DNA of 48,895 bases. Source: Hydrogenophilaceae bacterium. GTDB taxonomy: Bacteria; Pseudomonadota; Alphaproteobacteria; Caulobacterales; Aquidulcibacteraceae. Of the stretch, positions 1 through 7,504 are shown piece after piece. A model generated the notes under the pieces. It made no database searches. It was not told the DNA's origin and saw nothing but the letters and a program-made list of their open reading frames with translations. The DNA lies in assembly GCA_013389015.1 (NCBI GenBank), contig JACAEE010000033.1:1-48895 (forward strand), read 5' to 3'. A program made the position numbers and the translations under genes. Position 1 is the stretch's first letter. The number at the start of each line of letters is the position of its first letter.

Positions 1-104
1 ATCCATCATGGGGGCGACAGCAAACATAATTCTTCATACTAGGCCGCCGGCTGCGCCTGCGCGACTCGATTCCATGTGCTGGGGAGCCACATGAACCGAT
101 CGCA

Positions 105-1508
105 TTAATGCACCACTCCCATCGAGCCGGCGCCGCAGCACTTCTTCCATTTCTTGCCTGACCCGCAGGGACACGCCTCGTTGCGTCCGACCTTTTGCGC
201 ACGGATGGGCTCGCGCCGCGCCGGCCGCGCGCGCCAGAACGCCGCGAGTTCGGCCACGTGCTCGGGCAGAGCATCGAGATGTTCCGCGCGCTCCCAATCC
301 TGCAAAGCCTGGACAGCCAAGGCGCGGATGCACTCCAGCGCGAGCTCCGCTGATTCATCCACCGCGACCGCCGCCCAGCCCAGCGCACGCAACCTGACGC
401 CTCGTTCGAAGCCCATCGCCCAGTGCGCGCCTGGCGGCGCGTCTTCGTGGGCTTCGAGCCAGATCGCTGGCGGCGCGTCCGCGCTGCGGCGCGCAGCGAT
501 AGCGTTCCAATGCCGCTGCATAAGCGTCATCACCTTCTGCAGCTGCTCGCTCCCCTCGAACACGGGCCCCTCGCCCCAGACTTCAGGCAGATATTCCGAA
601 GGCATGACGAGGTCGGGACCGATCACGAGCGCGTGGAAGAAGCCGTCGAGCGCTTCGAAGTTCATCGACCCGGCAGGCATGGTCTCGCCCTTCAGGAACG
701 CCGCCAACCATTCGCGCTCGCGCCAATCGAGCGCCACGCCTTCGGCCGGATCAGGCCGGTTCGCCTGCATCCGCTTGAGCCAGCCGAGCGCGCCGGCGGG
801 ATCATCGGGCGGCGCGATGAAGGCCTCATCGAACCGCGTCAGATCGGCGGGATTGGCGACGACGGCGTGAAAATGTTCGCGCGCGTCGGCCTTGTCGACG
901 TCGCGCCAGTCCGCGAACGCCGTCGTCTTCCAAAGCTGCTCCAACAGATCATAGCGCTCGGCGACGCCGCCCAAGACAACGGCTTGCTCCACGCACCACT
1001 TGCAGCGATCGCTGTCATCCGCGCCGCGCATGACTGCAAGCGCGTCGATCAGCGCAACGAAGCTCTCGCGCGGATAGCGTCCCTCGCACATGAGGCGCGT
1101 GAGCGCGTCCACCAAGCCCGCCCGCGCGTCCTCGCAGGTATCAGGGCTTCCGGCCAAGGCCGCTACATCTTCAGCCGCATCGCCCACGAGACCCAACGTG
1201 ATCGCCGAGACAGCCATGATCGCACCGTCGCCGAACAATCCCTCAAGCGTCTCCCCAGGCTGCTTCGCCAGCTCGAGCCAGATCGGCCAAACCTCGCATC
1301 GCCGGGCCGCGGCCAGCACGTACAATCCGTAGAACAGCAGATTGTCTTCCGACGGAGCCAGCCATTGCCCGTCGATGCGCCGGCGCGCGAGCGCTTCGAT
1401 GCGCGGCGCTAGCTGCGCCGCATGCGCCATGGCCGCGCGCAGCGCCGCCTCCGGAACGCGCGTCGCGTGCGCCAGTTCGGCCATGAGGACGTCGAGCTTC
1501 TCCGCCAT
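105..1508 (-). CDS. SEC-C motif protein with DUF1186/UPF0149-like body
   Basis: This is a 467-residue protein of unknown cellular role. The last 25 residues carry a clear SEC-C zinc motif (CPCGSGKKWKKCC, a CxCx8CC pattern), the metal-binding tail first seen in SecA. The N-terminal ~250 residues are helical and repeat-like, resembling DUF1186-type sequences. Residues ~250-400 resemble the UPF0149/YecA family, including a region around PSEYLPEVW. Such proteins are often annotated as SEC-C domain proteins, and the tail probably binds zinc and a protein or nucleic acid partner. The ATG start is kept because the reading frame opens with a typical MAEKLDVLMAEL. The gene stands alone, divergent from the toxin-antitoxin pair. 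Domain assignment is by eye; the zinc motif is certain, the rest less so. Confidence 0.85.
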   Translation of the reverse strand: MAEKLDVLMAELAHATRVPEAALRAAMAHAAQLAPRIEALARRRIDGQWLAPSEDNLLFYGLYVLAAARRCEVWPIWLELAKQPGETLEGLFGDGAIMAVSAITLGLVGDAAEDVAALAGSPDTCEDARAGLVDALTRLMCEGRYPRESFVALIDALAVMRGADDSDRCKWCVEQAVVLGGVAERYDLLEQLWKTTAFADWRDVDKADAREHFHAVVANPADLTRFDEAFIAPPDDPAGALGWLKRMQANRPDPAEGVALDWREREWLAAFLKGETMPAGSMNFEALDGFFHALVIGPDLVMPSEYLPEVWGEGPVFEGSEQLQKVMTLMQRHWNAIAARRSADAPPAIWLEAHEDAPPGAHWAMGFERGVRLRALGWAAVAVDESAELALECIRALAVQALQDWERAEHLDALPEHVAELAAFWRARPARREPIRAQKVGRNEACPCGSGKKWKKCCGAGSMGVVH

Positions 1509-1747
1509 GAGGCGCCCTCCGAATCTGAGGCGCTGAGCCTACGTAGCCCTCAAGTGTCGCGCTATTGGAGAAATTCGCGCCGCTGATTGCGGGCATCCCC
1601 CCAAGACCAGCACGCGCCCTATGCAGTGGAGGCGTCCAGCCCGACTTCCCAAGCACGCTCGCGCCGGCGCTCACACGCGCGTCAGCGCCGCGCACGCTTC
1701 GGGCGCCGCCCGAGCCAGCCGCTGCGAGGAGCCTTCATTGGCGCTGC

Positions 1748-1784
1748 TTGTCCTCGTTGATCTGATGTGCTACTGTAGAACACA
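1748..1784 (+). promoter_or_regulatory. Promoter and autoregulatory dyad of the toxin-antitoxin operon
   Basis: TTGTCC at 1748-1753 and TACTGT at 1771-1776 are separated by 17 bp and look like a sigma-70 promoter. The -10 element lies inside an imperfect palindrome, TGTGCTACTGTAGAACACA (1766-1784). Phd/YefM antitoxins usually repress their own promoter by binding such a dyad. The predicted transcript would start about 10 bases before the antitoxin ATG, so the leader is very short but still holds a purine-rich site (GGCAAGG). Confidence 0.5.
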
Positions 1785-1792
1785 GGCAAGGT

Positions 1793-2047
1793 ATGCGATC
1801 CACGACGGCTCGAGACGCGAACCAGAATTTTTCCAAGCTGCTCGCCGAAGTCGAGCAGGGTGAAACCGTGCTCATTACCAAGAATGGGCGCACCGTGGCC
1901 GAACTGCGCCCCCGCGCCGACGACCCTCGCGAGGATCCCGAGTGGCTCGCGGCGTACGAACGCATGCTTGAGCTGATGCGCGCTTGGCCCGATCGCGGCT
2001 ATGAGGTCGGCAAGATCACGGAAGAAGATAAATACGGCGACGCGTGA
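1793..2047 (+). CDS. Type II antitoxin, Phd/YefM family
   Basis: This 84-residue protein has the classic Phd/YefM N-terminus: TTARDANQNFSKLLAEVEQGETVLITKNGRTVAELRP spans the DNA-binding fold (given here only as a landmark, residues 4-41, key residues A-N-F-L-G-V-I-T-G-A). The acidic C-terminal half would wrap and neutralise the toxin. It starts at 1793 after the purine-rich GGCAAGG. The stop is 3 bases before the PIN-domain gene, the usual antitoxin-then-toxin order. It is expected to bind the dyad over its own promoter. The family call is secure; activity is not shown. Confidence 0.9.
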   Translation: MRSTTARDANQNFSKLLAEVEQGETVLITKNGRTVAELRPRADDPREDPEWLAAYERMLELMRAWPDRGYEVGKITEEDKYGDA

Positions 2048-2050
2048 GCA

Positions 2051-2494
2051 ATGGCCCGCGTCAGCCTCGACAGCAACGTCCTCATCTATGCCGCACTTGA
2101 GCCCCAGACGGTCAAGGGGCGCCATGCGCAAGACCTCGTCGCTCGGGCGGCGGTGCGGGGCGTTCTCTCAAGCCAAGCGCTCCTGGAGTTCGTCGCTGTC
2201 GTCAGACGGCGCGCCCCGGCGCTCACCGAGCATGCGATCGCTCAAGCGGAAGCCTGGTCCAAGACATTCGAGACTGCGCCCACAACCGACCGCGTCGTGG
2301 CCGAAGCGCTCAGCATGGTTCGCCTGCACCAGTTCCAGGTATGGGACGGCGTCATTTGGGCGGCCGCGCGACAGGCGGGCGTTGCAGTTCTCTTTTCTGA
2401 GGACTTGCAGGACGGCTTCGCCAAAGACGGAATGCGGACGCTCAATCCATTCCTAGTCGATGCTGCGAACCTCCAGCGCCTGATCGACGCCTGA
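2051..2494 (+). CDS. PIN-domain toxin (VapC-like ribonuclease)
   Basis: A 147-residue PIN-domain protein, the likely toxin partner of the upstream antitoxin. PIN toxins are Mg2+-dependent RNases that cut tRNA or rRNA. The first acidic residue is in SLDSNVLIYA (Asp near residue 7). A middle Glu lies in LLEFVAVV. The C-terminal acidic pair is in QVWDGVIWAAA and LFSEDLQDG, matching the usual D-E-D-D layout. The start follows the antitoxin stop by 3 bases, implying translational coupling. The 3' end is echoed by a decayed copy about 200 bases downstream. Confidence 0.9.
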   Translation: MARVSLDSNVLIYAALEPQTVKGRHAQDLVARAAVRGVLSSQALLEFVAVVRRRAPALTEHAIAQAEAWSKTFETAPTTDRVVAEALSMVRLHQFQVWDGVIWAAARQAGVAVLFSEDLQDGFAKDGMRTLNPFLVDAANLQRLIDA

Positions 2495-2660
2495 TGCAGG
2501 AGAAGAGCACGGGCAACGGTCCTCTCGTCTGCCCCGGGGCGCTCATGGAGGAGGCGCGCGAGATGGTCGGATGCGCAGGGCGTGTAGCGCGGCGCCTAGG
2601 TAGGTTTGCGGGCGTCGATGTCGTAGGCCGCTTCGTTATGGCGGCGGCCGACGTCGCATG

Positions 2661-2730
2661 TCGCTCAGGACTTGCGCGCGCTCAATCCGTTCCTGATTGA
2701 CGCGGCAACCTCCAGCCATGATCGATGGCA
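2661..2730 (+). pseudogene. Decayed copy of the PIN toxin 3' end
   Basis: The segment TCAGGACTTGC...CTCAATCCGTTCCTGATTGA mirrors the toxin's own GAGGACTTGC...CTCAATCCATTCCTAGTCGA at about 2400-2460. Translated, it keeps L-N-P-F-L-I-D-A-A, almost identical to the toxin's LNPFLVDAAN, but the bases between DL and LNPF are deleted and there is no upstream PIN frame. The simplest reading is a remnant of a duplicated toxin gene. Confidence 0.6.
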
Positions 2731-2888
2731 GATGCGGGACGCGCGCTCCGGCATGACGACCTCGGGACGCCGCCATCTCCAGTGATCCCACAAGTCCTCC
2801 GCGCTTCTCCCGGTTCGCCAACGCGCATAGGACGCACGCCGCGAAAGCCCGACCGAAATGGCGTACTTCACCGCCAATCTTCATGCCC

Positions 2889-2929
2889 CCTTAATGCGCC
2901 AAGCCTCGCTCCCGCCTCGAACCTTAATG
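2889..2929 (+). promoter_or_regulatory. Direct repeat CCTTAATG upstream of kdp, possible KdpE site
   Basis: Two exact copies of CCTTAATG are 33 bp apart (three helical turns), 41 bp before the first kdp ATG and on the same helix face. OmpR-type response regulators such as KdpE bind direct repeats upstream of kdpFABC. No known KdpE consensus was matched, so the assignment rests on position and repetition only. Confidence 0.3.
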
Positions 2930-2969
2930 TGACGCCCTCCATCCTCATGCGCTGAGGGAGACGACGCGC

Positions 2970-3053
2970 ATGCAGGACGTGTTCGCAATCGCATTCATCT
3001 GCCTTGGCTTTGCGGCGTTGCTCGCCGCCTTTGCTGGCGTGCGGAGGCTCTGA
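2970..3053 (+). CDS. 27-residue membrane peptide at the head of the kdp operon
   Basis: A tiny frame, MQDVFAIAFICLGFAALLAA followed by FAGVRRL, forms one hydrophobic helix with a basic end. A strong ribosome site (GAGGGAG, 2954-2960) precedes it, and it ends 2 bases before kdpF. Similar short one-helix peptides precede kdpF in some GC-rich bacteria, often unannotated. It could be an extra Kdp complex subunit or a leader that sets translation of kdpF. It is not KdpF itself, which follows. Confidence 0.6.
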   Translation: MQDVFAIAFICLGFAALLAAFAGVRRL

Positions 3054-3055
3054 GG

Positions 3056-3145
3056 ATGAGCCTCGATCTCCTCCTTGGCGGCGTGCTCGGCGCCGCCTTG
3101 CTCATTCTGTTTCTGGCCGCCCTCGCGCGCCCCGAGCGCTTCTGA
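3056..3145 (+). CDS. kdpF: K+-transporting ATPase subunit KdpF
   Basis: This 29-residue single-helix peptide (MSLDLLLGGVLGAALLILFL, then AALARPERF) has the length and charged tail typical of KdpF, the small lipid-like subunit that stabilises the KdpABC complex in the inner membrane. A purine-rich site (GGAGGCTCTGAGG) overlaps the stop of the preceding peptide. It ends 12 bases before kdpA. It was identified by position, size and the E/R-F tail. Confidence 0.8.
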   Translation: MSLDLLLGGVLGAALLILFLAALARPERF

Positions 3146-3157
3146 GGGCTGAACGTC

Positions 3158-4858
3158 ATGACCTTGGAAGGTTGGACTCTCATCCTCGCGTTCATCGCTC
3201 TTGTCGCCGCGATCGCGCGTCCGCTCGGGCTTTATCTCGACGCCGTGTTTGCAGGGCGGCGCACTTTGCTCTCATTGGTTTTGAGGCCCGTTGAGAACAC
3301 ATTCTATCGCCTGGCGGGCGTCAAAGCGGACGTCGAGCAGGATTGGAAAGCCTATGCGCTCGCCGTCTTGCTCTTCAGTTTTATCTGCACCCTCGCGCTC
3401 TATGCGCTGCTGCGCCTTCAGGGCGCGCTACCGCTCAATCCGCAAGCGTTTGGCGCCGTTGCGCCCAACGTCGCCATGAATACGGCGGTCAGCTTCGTGA
3501 CCAATACGAATTGGCAGGCTTATGCCGGCGAAAGCACGATGAGCCACCTGACGCAGATGCTTGGCCTCACCGTTCAGAATTTCCTGTCCGCCGCCGTTGG
3601 GATCGCCGTGGCGATCGCCTTCGCACGCGGCTTCGCACGTAGGGGCGCCGCGACAATCGGCAATTTCTGGGTCGATATGACCCGCGCCACGCTCTACGTG
3701 CTTCTGCCGATTTCAACAATTCTGGCGATCGCCTTCATCGCGCTCGGAATGCCGCAGACGCTGGCGGGATCGCTTCAGGCCACAACGCTTGAAGGGGCCC
3801 ATCAAGACATCGCCATCGGCCCGGTGGCCAGCCAAATCGCCATCAAGATGCTCGGCACGAATGGCGGCGGCTTCTTCAATGCAAACGCCGCGCATCCGTT
3901 CGAGAACATGGGCCCGATCGTCAATCTCATCCAGATGCTCTCGATCTTTGCGATCGGCGCGGGCCTCACCATCACGTTCGGGCGCATGGTCGGCGACGAA
4001 CGCCAGGGCTGGGCGCTGCTCGCAGCCATGGGGGTGCTGTTTCTGTTCGGCACGGGCGTCGCCTATTGGGCCGAGGCGCAAGCCACGCCAGCCCTGATCC
4101 AAGCGGGCGTCGATCCTTCAACAATGAATATGGAGGGCAAAGAGACGCGCTTCGGAATCGCCGCGTCCGCGCTGTTCGCGGCCGTCACCACGGCGGCCTC
4201 GTGCGGCGCGGTGAACGCCATGCACGACAGCTTTTCGGCGCTGGGCGGGATGGTTCCGTTGACGAACATCCTGGCCGGCGAGGTGATCGTGGGCGGCGTC
4301 GGCGCAGGCCTTTACGGCATCCTCGTCTTCGCGATCCTGACGATCTTCGTCGCCGGCCTGATGGTCGGCCGCACGCCCGCCTATCTGGGAAAGAAGATCG
4401 AAGCGCGCGACGTGAAGCTCGCCGTGCTCGCGATCTTGGCCTCGCCGCTTGCGATTCTCATCGGCACGGCGCTCGCCGCGGGCACAGACCTGGGCCGCGC
4501 CGGCGTGCAGGACCCAGGCCCGCATGGCTTCACCGAGATGCTTTATGCGTTCGCCTCAGCCGCCGGCAATAACGGCTCGGCCTTCGGCGGCCTCACGGCG
4601 ACCAGCGATTTCTACACCTACGCCCAAGCGGCGGCGATGCTGATCGGTCGCTTCCTCGTCATCGTTCCGGCGCTCGCTATCGCGGGCAATCTCGCAGCAA
4701 AGCCAGTCACGCCCGCCAGTTCGGGATCATTTCCGACGACCGGCCTGCTTTTCATCGGGTTGCTGGCCTTCATCATCGTCATTGTCGGCGCGCTGACCTT
4801 CTTCCCAGCGCTCGCGCTAGGCCCCCTGGCCGAGGCGACGGCCGGCCGTTTGTTCTGA
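3158..4858 (+). CDS. kdpA: K+-transporting ATPase subunit A (channel-like)
   Basis: This 566-residue integral membrane protein is the K+-binding, channel-like subunit of the Kdp P-type ATPase. The four pore-loop regions are visible: [13 protein letters not shown] near residue 110, [18 protein letters not shown] near 235, [11 protein letters not shown] near 350 and [13 protein letters not shown] near 470. Their glycines line the selectivity filter. About ten hydrophobic segments surround them. The length equals the family norm. The start at 3158 follows a GAGGG-type site. It is cotranscribed with kdpB 10 bases downstream. Nothing is missing or truncated. Confidence 0.98.
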   Translation: MTLEGWTLILAFIALVAAIARPLGLYLDAVFAGRRTLLSLVLRPVENTFYRLAGVKADVEQDWKAYALAVLLFSFICTLALYALLRLQGALPLNPQAFGAVAPNVAMNTAVSFVTNTNWQAYAGESTMSHLTQMLGLTVQNFLSAAVGIAVAIAFARGFARRGAATIGNFWVDMTRATLYVLLPISTILAIAFIALGMPQTLAGSLQATTLEGAHQDIAIGPVASQIAIKMLGTNGGGFFNANAAHPFENMGPIVNLIQMLSIFAIGAGLTITFGRMVGDERQGWALLAAMGVLFLFGTGVAYWAEAQATPALIQAGVDPSTMNMEGKETRFGIAASALFAAVTTAASCGAVNAMHDSFSALGGMVPLTNILAGEVIVGGVGAGLYGILVFAILTIFVAGLMVGRTPAYLGKKIEARDVKLAVLAILASPLAILIGTALAAGTDLGRAGVQDPGPHGFTEMLYAFASAAGNNGSAFGGLTATSDFYTYAQAAAMLIGRFLVIVPALAIAGNLAAKPVTPASSGSFPTTGLLFIGLLAFIIVIVGALTFFPALALGPLAEATAGRLF

Positions 4859-4868
4859 GAGTCTTTCC

Positions 4869-6917
4869 ATGTCTGAGAAAGCGAAGTCCGCCTCGCTGTT
4901 CGACAGCGACATCCTGCGCCCGGCCGCGCTTGAGGCGTTCGGCAAAATGAGCCCCATGAAGATGTGGCGCAACCCGGTGATGTTCGCGACCGAATTGGTC
5001 GCGATCTATGTCACGATCCTGTTCGCACGAGATCTCCTCGCGGGGGGCGCTGAGACGGCCTTCGCCGGCCAAATCTCGCTTTGGCTCTGGTTGACCGTGT
5101 GGTTCGCGGCGTTCGCCGAGGCGGTCGCGGAAGGACGCGGCAAGGCGCAGGCGGCGAGCCTGCGGCGCGCGCGTTCCGAATTGAAGGCGCGGCGTCTCGT
5201 CAACGGCGCGCCGCAACCGCCCACCGCGGCGAGTGATCTGAAAATCGATGATCTTGTGGAGGTTGTCGCAGGCGAATTCATCCCCGCCGATGGCGAAGTG
5301 ATAGAAGGCGTCGCGACAGTGGACGAAAGCGCCATCACGGGAGAAAGCGCGCCCGTGATCCGTGAGGCCGGCGGCGATCGATCCGCGGTCACGGCGGGCA
5401 CGCGCGTCCTCTCGGACCGCATCGTCGTGCGCGTTACGGCGGCGCAAGGCTCGACCTTCCTTGACCGGATGATCGCGCTCGTCGAAGGCGCCTCGCGCAA
5501 GAAGACGCCCAACGAAATCGCGTTGTCGGTTCTGCTTGCCGGCTTGTCGCTGATTTTCGTTCTCGCCGTCGTTACCGTGCCGGCTTTCGCGTCGTATGCA
5601 AACGGAAGCGTCAGCGTCATCGCGCTCGCGGCTTTATTCATCGCGCTCATTCCGACCACGATAGGCGGCCTCCTCTCCGCAATCGGCATCGCGGGCATGG
5701 ACCGTCTCGTGCGCTTCAATGTGCTGGCAACATCCGGGCGCGCGGTCGAAGCCGCAGGCGATGTCGATGTCCTGCTGCTCGACAAGACCGGCACGATCAC
5801 GCTGGGCGACCGGCAAGCCGTCGCCTTCATTCCCGCGCCTGGCGTCAGCGAGCGCGATCTCGCCGACGCGGCGCAACTTGCCTCGCTCTCGGATGAAACA
5901 CCGGAAGGCCGATCCATCGTCGTACTCGCCAAAGATCGGTTCGATATGCGCGGGCGCGAAATGGCGCCGACGCACGCGAAGTTCGTGCCATTTACGGCGC
6001 AAACCAGAATGAGCGGCGTCGATGTCGATGGCATGCAGATCCGAAAAGGCGCCGTCGATTCCATCCTACAATTCGTCGCTGCGCAGAATGGCGGCTCCAG
6101 CGCGCCGGGGGACGTGCGCCGCGCCGCCGAGGCCATCGCCCGCGATGGCGGCACGCCGCTGGCGGTCGCACGCAACGGTCAGGTCCTCGGCGTCATGCAC
6201 CTGAAGGACGTCGTGAAAGGCGGCGTCAAAGAGCGCTTCGCCGAGCTTCGCAAGATGGGCATCCGAACCGTGATGATCACCGGCGACAACGCGCTTACCG
6301 CCGCCGCCATCGCAGCGGAAGCCGGCGTCGATGATTTTCTCTCCGAAGCAAAGCCGGAGCATAAACTCGCCCTCATCCGCAGGGAACAGGCCGAGGGCAA
6401 GCTCGTCGCCATGTGCGGAGACGGCACCAATGATGCGCCGGCGTTGGCGCAAGCCGATGTCGGCGTCGCCATGCAGACCGGCACGCCGGCCGCGCGCGAG
6501 GCCGGCAACATGGTCGACCTCGACAGCGACCCTACGAAGCTCATCGAAATCGTCTCCATCGGCAAGCAATTGCTGATGACCCGCGGCTCGCTGACCACCT
6601 TCTCCATCGCCAATGACGTCGCCAAATACTTCGCAATCATTCCGGCCATGTTTGCAGTGCTCTATCCCGGCTTGGGGCTGCTCAACATCATGGGCCTTTC
6701 CAGCCCGCAGAGCGCCATCCTCTCGGCGATCATCTTCAACGCGATCGTCATCCCGTTGCTGATCCCGCTGGCTCTGAAGGGGGTCGCCTGGCGCGCGGCC
6801 CCCGCGGGCCAACTCCTCGCGCGCAACCTTTCCATCTACGGCCTAGGCGGACTCATTGCGCCGTTCCTGGGCATCAAGGCGATCGACGTCGTCGTCTCCG
6901 CACTCCACCTCGCCTAA
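4869..6917 (+). CDS. kdpB: K+-transporting ATPase subunit B (P-type ATPase)
   Basis: This 682-residue catalytic subunit hydrolyses ATP to drive K+ through KdpA. The phosphorylated Asp is D305 in DKTGTIT. The actuator motif TGES is at about residue 157-160, and the Ser (S160) matches the regulatory phosphoserine known in the E. coli enzyme. The hinge motif [12 protein letters not shown] is near residue 515. Transmembrane segments flank the soluble domains, with IPTTIGG in the membrane region near residue 260. It lies between kdpA and kdpC with short gaps. Full length and intact. Confidence 0.98.
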   Translation: MSEKAKSASLFDSDILRPAALEAFGKMSPMKMWRNPVMFATELVAIYVTILFARDLLAGGAETAFAGQISLWLWLTVWFAAFAEAVAEGRGKAQAASLRRARSELKARRLVNGAPQPPTAASDLKIDDLVEVVAGEFIPADGEVIEGVATVDESAITGESAPVIREAGGDRSAVTAGTRVLSDRIVVRVTAAQGSTFLDRMIALVEGASRKKTPNEIALSVLLAGLSLIFVLAVVTVPAFASYANGSVSVIALAALFIALIPTTIGGLLSAIGIAGMDRLVRFNVLATSGRAVEAAGDVDVLLLDKTGTITLGDRQAVAFIPAPGVSERDLADAAQLASLSDETPEGRSIVVLAKDRFDMRGREMAPTHAKFVPFTAQTRMSGVDVDGMQIRKGAVDSILQFVAAQNGGSSAPGDVRRAAEAIARDGGTPLAVARNGQVLGVMHLKDVVKGGVKERFAELRKMGIRTVMITGDNALTAAAIAAEAGVDDFLSEAKPEHKLALIRREQAEGKLVAMCGDGTNDAPALAQADVGVAMQTGTPAAREAGNMVDLDSDPTKLIEIVSIGKQLLMTRGSLTTFSIANDVAKYFAIIPAMFAVLYPGLGLLNIMGLSSPQSAILSAIIFNAIVIPLLIPLALKGVAWRAAPAGQLLARNLSIYGLGGLIAPFLGIKAIDVVVSALHLA

Positions 6918-6928
6918 GGCGCTTCCCA

Positions 6929-7504
6929 ATGCTGCAAACGCTCCGCCCTGCTTTCATCCTCTTCGCCCTTATCACCTTTCTCACTGGCATTGCCTATCCG
7001 CTGGCTCTGACCGCGATCGGGCAAACGTTCTTTCAGAACCCCGCCGATGGCTCGCCCATCGTGCGCGATGGGCGCGTCGTCGGCTCGGAACTGATCGGCC
7101 AGAGCTTCACGCGCGCCGACTATTTCTGGGGGCGCCCATCCGCCGCCGGAAGCGGCTATGATGCGCGCGCGTCGAGCGGCTCTAACCTCGGCCCGACCGC
7201 GCAAGCCCTGGCGGACCGCGTCCGGACGGAGGCCGAGCGTTTCGGCGTGGCGGCGAGAGACATTCCGGTGGACCTCCTGACGACATCCGGCTCCGGCCTA
7301 GACCCGCACATTTCGCCCGCCGCTGCCCACTTCCAAGCGCAGCGCATAGCGGACGCGCGCCACATCCCGGTCGAGACCGTTCGTCGCCTGATCGAGGCCA
7401 ACATCGAACGGCCTGTCGCCGGCATATTGGGCGAAGCGCGCGTGAACGTGCTTGAACTCAATCTCACGCTCGACGGACTGCCCGCTCACGAGGGCGCTTC
7501 ATGA
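6929..7504 (+). CDS. kdpC: K+-transporting ATPase subunit C
   Basis: This 191-residue subunit has one N-terminal membrane helix (LRPAFILFALITFLTGIAYP) and a periplasmic domain. KdpC assists the Kdp complex and raises its affinity for K+ and ATP. Family landmarks are TGIAYPL, FWGRPSAA, the SGSNLGPT-like loop and the DPHISPAAA motif near residue 128. Its stop overlaps the kdpD start by 4 bases (ATGA), so the sensor kinase is translationally coupled to the transporter. Confidence 0.97.
   Translation: MLQTLRPAFILFALITFLTGIAYPLALTAIGQTFFQNPADGSPIVRDGRVVGSELIGQSFTRADYFWGRPSAAGSGYDARASSGSNLGPTAQALADRVRTEAERFGVAARDIPVDLLTTSGSGLDPHISPAAAHFQAQRIADARHIPVETVRRLIEANIERPVAGILGEARVNVLELNLTLDGLPAHEGAS

Larger units (their letters stand above)
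2495..2969. other. Intergenic stretch between toxin and kdp operon
   Basis: This 475-base stretch holds the PIN remnant (2661-2730) and then the kdp upstream region. Short open frames exist on both strands (for example 2665-2877 minus), but none has a convincing ribosome site or recognisable family. The most notable feature is a pair of CCTTAATG direct repeats at 2889-2896 and 2922-2929. Confidence 0.5.

Noticed and set aside
1-104. Possible gene at the left edge
   Set aside because: Short frames here are antisense extensions into the SEC-C gene; nothing recognisable.
2665-2877. 70-codon minus-strand frame with KYAISVGLSRRASYARW
   Set aside because: It vaguely resembles small DNA-binding motifs, but lacks a ribosome site and overlaps the PIN relic; too weak to call.
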